From Coriobacteriaceae bacterium (GTDB taxonomy: Bacteria > Actinomycetota > Coriobacteriia > Coriobacteriales > Eggerthellaceae), in the NCBI GenBank assembly GCA_015062635.1, contig SUUF01000056.1, positions 6,301 through 12,834 on the forward strand: a DNA stretch of 6,534 nt. Direction: 5' to 3'. Numbering within the stretch: position 1 is the stretch's first letter; each line of letters opens with the position of its first letter. Below, in pieces: positions 1 through 5,230 of the stretch. The translations under genes were made by a program, and so were the position numbers. The notes below the pieces were generated by a model that made no database searches, had not been told where the DNA came from, and saw only the letters and a program-made list of their open reading frames with translations.

Positions 1-46
1 ATCGCGCGCGATCGTTTCATCATGCGACGCGTTGGCGGGTGTTTCG

Positions 47-76
47 TTCGAAGCGCCGTTCCGCTTGCGCTATACT
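47..76 (+). promoter_or_regulatory. Probable promoter of the DegV-family gene
   Basis: TATACT at 71-76 is a good -10 hexamer. A weak -35-like TTCGAA lies at 47-52 with an 18-bp gap. Transcription would start near 83 and leave a leader of about 50 nt before the ATG at 133. The -10 is convincing by eye and the -35 is poor. The rest of 1-132 holds no gene that I can support; a perfect 12-bp palindrome ATCGCGCGCGAT sits at the window edge (1-12). Confidence 0.4.
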
Positions 77-132
77 CCATTCCAGTACCGGAATATCGCA
101 ATATACACATCAACACCCGTAAGGACCGCAAC

Positions 133-1008
133 ATGGCATACGACATCGTCACCGATTCAAGCGCTAACCTCACCGAAGAGATGTACGACCAGTTCGGCAT
201 CAGCGTGCTCCCGCTGCGCTTCATGAACGATGGTCAGGAGTTCGTCAGCTACCAGAAGGGCGTCACCACCGACCTCAAGCTGTTTTACGACCGCATGCGC
301 GAAGGAGCGGTGTACACGACGTCGCTTCCCTACCCGCATGAAACGGAAGTCACGTTGCGCGGAATCCTCGAAGAAGGCAGGGACATCCTCTACATCGGCT
401 TCTCGAGCGGCCTTTCCGGCACCTACGACGGCACTCGCATCATCATGGAGGAGCTCGCCAAGGAATATCCCGATCGCAAGCTCATGCACGTCGACACGCT
501 CGCCGCTGCCGCTGGCCAAGGCTTGCTGGTGTGGTATGCCGCCAAGATGAAGGAAGGCGGCGCCTCGATGGAAGAGGTGCACGCCTGGGTGACCGAGAAC
601 CGCCTGAAACTCGCCCATTGGTTCACGGTCGACGACCTCGTCTACCTGTTCCGCGGCGGGCGCGTGAGCCGCACGAGCGCCTGGGCGGGCACGTTGCTGA
701 AGATCAAGCCGGTGCTGCACGTCGACGACGAGGGCAAGCTCATCCCTATGCAGAAGGTGCGCGGCCGCAAGAAATCGATCGACGCGCTGTTCGAGCAGAT
801 AAAGAAATCGGCCGACCAACCGGTTTCCGACCAGGCGGTGTTCATCTCGCACGGCGATTGCCTCGAGGATGTGGAATATCTCGAGAAGCGCATCGAGGAA
901 GAATGGCACCCGAAGATGATCTTCCATAACATTCTCGACCCGGTCATCGGCGCGCATTCCGGCCCGGGCACGCTCGCGTTGTTCTTCCTGGCAAGCTCAC
1001 GCGGCTAG
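133..1008 (+). CDS. DegV family protein (FakB-like fatty-acid-binding protein)
   Basis: The product is 291 residues, the usual length for the DegV family. These are cytosolic proteins that bind a fatty acid; in Firmicutes the FakB members present it to the kinase FakA for phosphorylation and entry into phospholipid synthesis. Visible family signatures in order: N-terminal IVTDSSANLT; the TTSLP loop with Ser64, matching the TSQPS-type lipid head-group loop; GFSSGLSGTYDG at about 89-100; the LFRGGRVS segment at about 172-179; and the C-terminal IGAHSGPGTLALFF with His275. The ATG at 133 is chosen because AAGGA (121-125) sits 7 nt upstream and the DegV fold begins immediately. The open frame runs back to an ATG at 22, but that would place the promoter-like TATACT inside the gene. 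No fakA-like gene is in the window, so a partner cannot be named. The gene is single, ending in a terminator at 1043-1074, and converges on the next gene with a 45-bp gap. Family assignment is firm; the ligand is inferred from the family. Confidence 0.93.
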   Translation: MAYDIVTDSSANLTEEMYDQFGISVLPLRFMNDGQEFVSYQKGVTTDLKLFYDRMREGAVYTTSLPYPHETEVTLRGILEEGRDILYIGFSSGLSGTYDGTRIIMEELAKEYPDRKLMHVDTLAAAAGQGLLVWYAAKMKEGGASMEEVHAWVTENRLKLAHWFTVDDLVYLFRGGRVSRTSAWAGTLLKIKPVLHVDDEGKLIPMQKVRGRKKSIDALFEQIKKSADQPVSDQAVFISHGDCLEDVEYLEKRIEEEWHPKMIFHNILDPVIGAHSGPGTLALFFLASSRG

Positions 1009-1042
1009 CGTCCTGGCGAACGGCGAACGATACGAATTGAAG

Positions 1043-1074
1043 TCGTGGCCTGCTTAGCGGGCCACGATCTTTTT
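1043..1074 (+). terminator. Intrinsic terminator of the DegV gene, overlapping the convergent gene's 3' end
   Basis: TCGTGGCC (1043-1050) pairs with GGCCACGA (1060-1067) as a perfect 8-bp stem with a 9-nt loop, followed by TCTTTTT (1068-1074). Only the + strand has a T tract after the stem, so it should stop rightward transcription from the DegV gene. The loop contains the TAA stop of the convergent minus-strand gene, and the right arm and T tract are coding sequence of that gene. Confidence 0.75.
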
Positions 1075-2184
1075 CATGGTCTCGAGCAGCAGCTGGTCGG
1101 TGTCGCGCCGTTGCGCGGCGATGCAGAAATAGCTTTCCTGGTCGTCGAGGCCGCTGACGCGGGTGAGCTGCGGAACGAGCAAGCCCGCAAGTTGGAGCCG
1201 CACCGACAGCTCGTCGGATGTGGAAACGCCCAGATCCATATGGCTTCCGTCGAATTTGCACAGCACGAAGTTGCCCTCGGCCGGGAAAATCCGCACGCCG
1301 GGAATGAGTGACAACATGCACTGCAGCCAGGGAATCTCGCGCTCGAGGTACTCATGCGTACGCTCGAGATAGCCCATGAGCTGCGGGAACACGGCGGCGA
1401 GCACATCGGCGGCCATGCCGTTGCAGCTCGGGTCGGTATACGACATCAGGCGCTTGATGGTGTCGGGATGCGCGAAGATGCACGAGATGGGCATGCCAGG
1501 AATCGCGAAGGTCGCGGAAGGATTGCGAATGATGACGAGGTTGGGGTGCTTCTTCGTCAACGGGATGAACGATTCCCCGCCGAGCGAGAGCTCGAGATAC
1601 GATTCGTCGACGATAACCCAGCGGCAATTCTCGAGGTAATCCTCGAGCATGTCTTGCGTGAGCAGGCGGCTCGACGGGTATCCCGGGTTCGAGAGCAACG
1701 CCGCGTCGAAGCGGTTGATCTCGCGATATGCGATATAGAACTTGCAGGTGGCAAACGAGAACGGATTCGCCAGCGCGATGAAATCGGACCCGCCGTTAAT
1801 GATGGCGAGCTCGTATTCCACCGGGCACGGCACGGCGACACCCACGCGTGACGGCCCGAGCGCCGAGACGATATCGCGGATGCATGAGGAAGGCGACGTT
1901 CCCACGAGCACCGATTCGATGGGCACCTCGTTGTACGCGGCCATGATGCGGCGCAGCGCATAGCCGCTCACATCGGGACGTACCGCGAGCTCGCCGTCGA
2001 CGATTGCGGTGTGCAGCGCCTGCATGAAGACCTTCGGCGTGCCGAGCGGGTTCACGGGATTGGAATAGTCGACCCAGTTGATCTCCTTGCGGATGTCGTG
2101 CGGCAGCGTTGCCGGCAATTCGGGCAGCACAGCACGACGGCTATCGCCGCCATCGCGTCCCTTGTATGCGAACCTTGCCGCCAC
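1054..2184 (-). CDS. PLP-fold (aminotransferase class I/II, CobD/HisC-like) protein lacking the catalytic lysine
   Basis: The product is 376 residues with fold-type I aminotransferase architecture, most like threonine-phosphate decarboxylase (CobD) and HisC. Shared landmarks: DYSNPVNPLGTP at 39-50 (CobD-like NxNPLG); VPIESVLVG at 87-95 before the phosphate loop; VPCPVEYELA at 118-127; SNPGYPSS at 165-172 with Asn166 in the cofactor-contacting position; and VIVDESYLEL at 190-199 with Asp193 and Tyr196. The segment that should read S-x-T-K-x-x-x-x-P-G-x-R-x-G reads NPSATFAIPGMPIS (221-234): the Schiff-base Lys is Ala224 and the phosphate-binding Arg eight residues on is Pro232. The GNG phosphate loop is GTSPSS (95-100), and the C-terminal carboxylate-binding Arg seems to be Cys354 (SYFCIAAQ). 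The frame is otherwise intact, so this looks like a pseudoenzyme rather than a decayed gene. Start: GTG at 2184 with GAGGT 6 nt upstream. Database labels of aminotransferase or CobD would overstate what the sequence supports. No cobalamin or histidine genes are nearby. Confidence 0.85.
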   Translation of the reverse strand: MAARFAYKGRDGGDSRRAVLPELPATLPHDIRKEINWVDYSNPVNPLGTPKVFMQALHTAIVDGELAVRPDVSGYALRRIMAAYNEVPIESVLVGTSPSSCIRDIVSALGPSRVGVAVPCPVEYELAIINGGSDFIALANPFSFATCKFYIAYREINRFDAALLSNPGYPSSRLLTQDMLEDYLENCRWVIVDESYLELSLGGESFIPLTKKHPNLVIIRNPSATFAIPGMPISCIFAHPDTIKRLMSYTDPSCNGMAADVLAAVFPQLMGYLERTHEYLEREIPWLQCMLSLIPGVRIFPAEGNFVLCKFDGSHMDLGVSTSDELSVRLQLAGLLVPQLTRVSGLDDQESYFCIAAQRRDTDQLLLETMKKIVAR

Positions 2185-2218
2185 GTATGCACCTCGTCTA
2201 TCCCGTTTTCACGTTTGC

Positions 2219-2246
2219 TTCATAAGCGAAAAGCGACAAGCCACAA
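2219..2246 (-). promoter_or_regulatory. Possible promoter of the CobD-like gene
   Basis: Read on the minus strand, TTGTGG (2246-2241) and TATGAA (2224-2219) are separated by 16 bp, with a start expected near 2212, about 28 nt ahead of the GTG at 2184. Just upstream lies TTCCC-CGC-GGGAA (2250-2262), a small perfect dyad that could be an operator. Both hexamers are only partial matches to consensus. Confidence 0.35.
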
Positions 2247-2304
2247 GAATTCCCCGCGGGAACCGGATTCCTTGCGAAAGGTGATGTGATTCAGCTGTGA
2301 ATAG

Positions 2305-2391
2305 TACACAAGGTATTGTGGCATACATGCATCATATACAAGATATGCCTACATGTTGTGTATTTTCGCTTTTCAAAGGCTTGTGTATGGT
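2305..2391. promoter_or_regulatory. AT-rich divergent control region with small dyads and repeated TTGTGTA
   Basis: The spacer between the CobD-like gene and dinB becomes much richer in A/T than its surroundings from about 2285 to 2400. It contains the inverted repeats CACAA-GGTA-TTGTG (2307-2320), CATAT-ACAAG-ATATG (2333-2347) and TACA-TGTTG-TGTA (2350-2362). The heptamer TTGTGTA/TACACAA occurs three times: 2305-2311 (as TACACAA), 2356-2362 and 2381-2387. TATGGT (2386-2391) is a possible -10 for dinB, without a clear -35. No classical Gram-positive LexA box (GAAC-N4-GTTC) is visible, although the first dyad has the same N4 geometry. This looks like operator DNA; the regulator cannot be named. 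Confidence 0.4.
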
Positions 2392-2432
2392 AGCACATGG
2401 AACGAAAGACGCAAGAAGGGCCTGGAAATCGA

Positions 2433-2438
2433 GGGAGG
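2433..2438 (+). promoter_or_regulatory. Shine-Dalgarno that fixes the dinB start at TTG
   Basis: GGGAGG (2433-2438) is 6 nt ahead of TTG at 2445, an ideal spacing. The in-frame ATG at 2397 has no such site, and the ATG at 2454 is 15 nt away from this one with only a GAGG 3 nt upstream, so TTG is the best-supported start. Confidence 0.65.
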
Positions 2439-2444
2439 TGGCAC

Positions 2445-3773
2445 TTGAGGAAGATGGAAAGCACCCGGCCGGAACGCGTGCGTTCCGATTATCCCGATGG
2501 CATCTCCCTCCCCCCGTGGAACGGCCGTGCGATCATGCTCGTCGACCTCGATGCCTTCTTCGCATCGGTCGAGCAACTCGACCACCCCTCCTGGCGCGGC
2601 AAACCCGTCATCGTCGGCGGCGACCCCGACAAGCGCGGCGTCGTTTCGACCGCAAGCTATGAGGCGCGGAAGTTCGGCGTGCATTCCGCCATGCCCTCGT
2701 CCACCGCCCGCCGGCTGTGCCCGCAGGCTATCTGGACGTCGGGTCATTACAGCCGGTACAAGGAGATGTCCGACCGGGTGATGCGCATCCTGCTCGACGA
2801 GTCGCCCTTCATGCAGCAGGTGAGCGTCGACGAGGCGTTCCTCGACGTGACGCCCACCGCGCATATCCCCGAGCATCCGGTGCTCATCGCGCAGCGCATC
2901 AAGGCGCGGGTGGCCGAGCTCGGCATCACCTGCTCGATCGGTCTCGGCGTGAGCAAGAGCGTCGCGAAAATCGCATCTGACGCCGACAAGCCCGATGGCC
3001 TGACGGTCGTGTTTCCCGGGCGCGAAGCCGATTACCTGGCGCCGCTTCCCATCCGCACGATGTCGGGAATCGGCGAGGCGGCCGAGCGCAAGCTCGCGTC
3101 GTTCGGGTTGAAGACGCTCGGGGACATCGCGCACGCAAGCGATTCGATGCTCGCAAACGTGTTCGGGAAGAACGCCCACATGATGCGCATGCGCTGCCTC
3201 GGGGCCGATGAGAGCCCCGTGGTGCAAGACGACGAGGTCAAGTCGGTATCGAACGAAATGAGCTTCGCCACCAGCCTTTCCTCGAGGCAGGAAATCGAGC
3301 GCGCCTTGGCGACGATGTCGGCGAAGGTGTGCCGGCGCCTGAGGAAGAAGAGCCTGAAGGCCACGACGTTCGCCTTGAAGATTCGCTATGAAGACCTGAA
3401 GATTCGCACCGCCCAGCTGCGCATGGATTCACCGGCAGACGACGAATATCTGGTAACCGCGGCGCTCGAGGGCCTGATCGACCAGGTGTGGACACCGGGC
3501 ATGCTCGTACGGCTTGTCGGCGTGGCCGCAAGCGGTTTCGGCGGCGAGGGCGAAGTCGTCCAGGACCGGCTGTTTGACATGCCGGCTACCGATGGATCCA
3601 CGCGCCAACCCGAACCCGCAATCGATGATGCGCGGCGCTCGGGCCTCATCGCCGCAACCGACAAGATTCGCGACCGCTTTGGCGAGCGCGCCGTCAACTT
3701 CGGCCGCGAGAACGCCACCCTCGGTTCAACCACCGGCAGCGGCGCCAAGAACCCGCAAGACTACAAATCGTGA
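2445..3773 (+). CDS. dinB: DNA polymerase IV (Y-family translesion polymerase)
   Basis: The 442-residue product is an error-prone Y-family polymerase that extends DNA past lesions and is tethered to the sliding clamp. Landmarks: MLVDLDAFFASVE with catalytic Asp34 and Asp36; VVSTASYEARKFGV, the palm/finger YEAR motif; SVDEAFLDVT with Asp129 and Glu130, exactly 95 residues after Asp34 as in E. coli DinB (Asp8/Asp103); CSIGLGVSKSVAKIASDADK; a thumb helix-hairpin-helix starting near residue 203 (MSGIGEAAERKLASFG); then the little-finger domain. QDRLFDM (373-379) fits the Qx-[L]F clamp-binding motif; unlike E. coli, where it is the extreme C-terminus, about 60 more residues follow, including DKIRDRFGERAVNFG. 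The N-terminus is about 26 residues longer than in E. coli DinB. The start is TTG at 2445 from the Shine-Dalgarno; ATG 2397 and ATG 2454 are alternatives. The gene stands alone, divergent from the CobD-like gene and followed by three hairpins. SOS control is plausible, but no standard LexA box is visible. Confidence 0.95.
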   Translation: MRKMESTRPERVRSDYPDGISLPPWNGRAIMLVDLDAFFASVEQLDHPSWRGKPVIVGGDPDKRGVVSTASYEARKFGVHSAMPSSTARRLCPQAIWTSGHYSRYKEMSDRVMRILLDESPFMQQVSVDEAFLDVTPTAHIPEHPVLIAQRIKARVAELGITCSIGLGVSKSVAKIASDADKPDGLTVVFPGREADYLAPLPIRTMSGIGEAAERKLASFGLKTLGDIAHASDSMLANVFGKNAHMMRMRCLGADESPVVQDDEVKSVSNEMSFATSLSSRQEIERALATMSAKVCRRLRKKSLKATTFALKIRYEDLKIRTAQLRMDSPADDEYLVTAALEGLIDQVWTPGMLVRLVGVAASGFGGEGEVVQDRLFDMPATDGSTRQPEPAIDDARRSGLIAATDKIRDRFGERAVNFGRENATLGSTTGSGAKNPQDYKS

Positions 3774-3790
3774 ACGATAAATCGCGCACG

Positions 3791-3921
3791 ACCTGACAAA
3801 CCCCTCCGGGGCATTTGTCAGGTCGATAGGCTCCGATGCACCTGACAAAGCCACCGGAGGGGTTTGTCAGGTCGATAGGCTCCGATGCACCTGACAAAGT
3901 CACCGGAGGGGTTTGTCAGGT
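3791..3921. repeat. Three 33-bp palindromic hairpin units on a 49-bp period, first one inverted
   Basis: Each unit is ACCTGACAAA, a 13-nt loop and TTTGTCAGGT. Units are 3791-3823, 3840-3872 and 3889-3921, so all three share the same 10-bp stem. The two spacers (3824-3839 and 3873-3888) are the identical 16-mer CGATAGGCTCCGATGC. Loops of units 2 and 3 differ at one base (3851 C, 3900 T). The loop of unit 1 is close to the reverse complement of the other two: unit 1 matches the reverse complement of unit 2 at 29 of 33 positions. Alternating head orientation, a conserved stem and intergenic location resemble REP/BIME elements. Whether copies exist elsewhere in the genome cannot be seen here. Confidence 0.85.
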
Positions 3922-3925
3922 TTTT
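3889..3925 (+). terminator. Intrinsic terminator of dinB (third hairpin unit plus T5)
   Basis: The third palindromic unit forms a perfect 10-bp stem (3889-3898 with 3912-3921) and is the only unit followed directly by a T run (3921-3925, TTTTT). It lies 115 bp past the dinB stop. Units 1 and 2 have strong stems but no T tract. Confidence 0.7.
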
Positions 3926-3950
3926 GACACGCACATCGAGATGGCACTCG

Positions 3951-3972
3951 TTTAAAAGCGGCTTTCACGCCG
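3951..3972 (-). terminator. Weak possible terminator of the glycosyltransferase gene
   Basis: Read on the minus strand, CGGC-GTGAAA-GCCG (3972-3959) is a 4-bp G/C stem followed by CTTTTAAA (3958-3951). It is 82 bp beyond the stop of the minus-strand glycosyltransferase. The short stem makes this uncertain. The 22-bp palindrome at 3994-4015 between it and the gene could contribute. Confidence 0.35.
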
Positions 3973-3993
3973 TAAGGGGGCTTCGAGCTGGTA

Positions 3994-4015
3994 GCGGCGC
4001 GTCCGGACGCGCCGC
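3994..4015. repeat. Perfect 22-bp GC-rich palindrome
   Basis: GCGGCGCGTCC (3994-4004) is followed immediately by its exact reverse complement GGACGCGCCGC (4005-4015), with CCGG at the centre and no spacer. It lies 39 bp past the end of the minus-strand glycosyltransferase. Neither side has a T run, so it is not a typical intrinsic terminator; it could protect the 3' end of the mRNA, help Rho-dependent or convergent termination, or bind a dimeric protein. Confidence 0.6.
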
Positions 4016-4054
4016 AACGGTGGCTCGAGCGTTATTCGACAGAACAGCGAAACG

Positions 4055-5092
4055 TTAGTTGAACTTGAAGATCTTCTGGGCGGCGCGATAACCGGCGATG
4101 CCGAATGCACGGCCGGCCTTGCCCGGCAGGTTCACGGCGAAGCAGACGAGCTCGCGTCGCACGATGCGATACAGTTCGCGGTTGCGCTTCAGCAGGTAAT
4201 CCCAGATGGCATGCCGCTGCGCATCCGATTCGGCATCGCCGCGCATGCGCAGGAAGATCGAGCAGATGCACATCATCATCGCGAGGTACTTCACGAGATA
4301 TGCCTGCAAATGCGGGTCGAGCTCATGATTCGGGATCTTCACGGAATCGATCATCACCCGCGTGATGCGAAGCTGCTGGTCCATGCGCCCCATCATCACC
4401 GACTCGTTCACCGACTGGTCCTCGCGGCCGATGAAGTAATGGTACAGGTCGATGTTCAGGTAGCGGATGGTCTTCACCTGGGCCATCGGCACATAAACGA
4501 AGATGTTGTCGACGTAGAAGGTGTGTTCGGGCAGGCGGATTCCGCAATCGTGCAGCAGCTGGGTGCGATACACAACGGCATGCATCAGGATGAACTGCCC
4601 CTGACGGAAACGCCCGACCTCGCTCCAACCGAATTCGCGGCCCTCGGGCAACACGCCGCGATAGTCGACGACGTTGCGGGTGCCTTCGTGCACCTTGTCA
4701 TAAATATAGTTCGCAACCACCATGTCGGTGGGAACGGTCTGCGCGGCAGCGTGTCGCAACACTTCCATGAGCTGGGGCAACGCCTCGGCATCGAGCCAGT
4801 CGTCGGAATCGACGACCTTGAAGTACACGCCCGTGGCCGCGGCAAGGCCCGTGTTGACGGCTCCGCCGTGGCCCTTGTTCGGCTGGTCGATGGCCTTCAC
4901 GATACCGGGCAGGCGGCGCTCCCATTCATGGATCTTCTCGCTCGTGTTGTCCTTCGTGGAGCCATCGTTCACGAGGATGATCTCGATGTCGTTGCCGGCG
5001 GGGATGAGCGACTCGACGCACGCATCCAGGTATTCCGCCGAGTTATAGCAAGGAATGGTGAAACTGATGATCGGTTGCGATTCGCGGGGCAT
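4055..5092 (-). CDS. Family 2 glycosyltransferase
   Basis: The 345-residue product is a GT-A fold, family 2 glycosyltransferase, a group that transfers a sugar from a nucleotide-sugar donor to a growing surface glycan. The catalytic domain comes first: ISFTIPCYNSAEYLDACVESL (residues 9-29; 20-residue core begins at Ser10) is the classic opening; ILVNDGSTKDNT at 39-50 binds the nucleotide; NKGHGGAVNTGLAAATGVY at 72-90 follows; VVDSDDWL at 93-100 holds the DxD metal motif (Asp95, Asp97). FYVDNIF at 192-198 and GREDQS at 222-227 fill the acceptor/catalytic part. The C-terminal third has a hydrophobic stretch at about 265-281 but no clear set of membrane helices and no signal peptide, so a cytosolic or membrane-associated enzyme acting at the inner face is likely. 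Start: ATG at 5092 with GAGGGGA (5107-5101) 8 nt upstream. It is alone, divergent from pta, with no other polysaccharide genes in the window. Donor and acceptor cannot be deduced. Confidence 0.92.
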   Translation of the reverse strand: MPRESQPIISFTIPCYNSAEYLDACVESLIPAGNDIEIILVNDGSTKDNTSEKIHEWERRLPGIVKAIDQPNKGHGGAVNTGLAAATGVYFKVVDSDDWLDAEALPQLMEVLRHAAAQTVPTDMVVANYIYDKVHEGTRNVVDYRGVLPEGREFGWSEVGRFRQGQFILMHAVVYRTQLLHDCGIRLPEHTFYVDNIFVYVPMAQVKTIRYLNIDLYHYFIGREDQSVNESVMMGRMDQQLRITRVMIDSVKIPNHELDPHLQAYLVKYLAMMMCICSIFLRMRGDAESDAQRHAIWDYLLKRNRELYRIVRRELVCFAVNLPGKAGRAFGIAGYRAAQKIFKFN

Positions 5093-5164
5093 CGCGTGTC
5101 TCCCCTCGTCTATGGTGCGTGGCGCTTCACCGCCGACGCCTGCCGTTTGCGTTTGCCGCCGATG

Positions 5165-5170
5165 ATTCTA
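5165..5170 (-). promoter_or_regulatory. -10-like site for the glycosyltransferase gene
   Basis: Read on the minus strand, TAGAAT (5170-5165) matches the -10 consensus at five of six bases and would give a leader of about 65 nt before the ATG at 5092. No convincing -35 is seen at 16-18 bp, so this is tentative. Confidence 0.3.
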
Positions 5171-5194
5171 GCCTCCCGCGACCTTACACAGCGG

Positions 5195-5200
5195 TATCAT
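5195..5200 (+). promoter_or_regulatory. -10-like site for pta
   Basis: TATCAT (5195-5200) matches the -10 consensus at five of six bases and would start transcription near 5207, about 24 nt before the pta ATG. No -35 hexamer is recognisable at the right distance. Together with TAGAAT on the other strand it suggests closely spaced divergent promoters. Confidence 0.3.
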
Positions 5201-5230
5201 CATAAGAACAGGACAACCGAAAGGAATTCC

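Noticed and set aside
22..132. N-terminal extension of the DegV protein to an ATG at 22
   Set aside because: The extension has no family match, no ribosome site, and contains the promoter-like TATACT; ATG 133 has a well-placed AAGGA.
157..957. Long minus-strand open frame under the DegV gene
   Set aside because: Antisense shadow caused by high-GC codon bias; the plus-strand frame carries all DegV signatures.
2397..2444. ATG at 2397 as the dinB start
   Set aside because: No Shine-Dalgarno precedes it and it lies directly at the possible -10 region; TTG 2445 has GGGAGG at ideal spacing.
3694..3903. Small minus-strand open frame with a repeated peptide across the hairpin units
   Set aside because: It is the translation of the palindromic repeat plus the antisense of dinB; no ribosome site and no independent support.
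3791..3921. CRISPR-like array (three regular repeats)
   Set aside because: The repeats are near-complete palindromes, the two spacers are identical to each other, and there are no cas genes.
3924..3956. Perfect TTGACA (-35) with TTTAAA as a possible + strand promoter antisense to the glycosyltransferase
   Set aside because: The gap is 21 bp, too long, and the TTGACA is formed by the end of the terminator T tract; no gene follows on that strand.
4211..5230. Continuous + frame running in phase into pta, suggesting a 673-residue protein
   Set aside because: It is antisense to a well-supported glycosyltransferase, resembles no Pta extension, and pta has its own ribosome site and canonical N-terminus at 5231.
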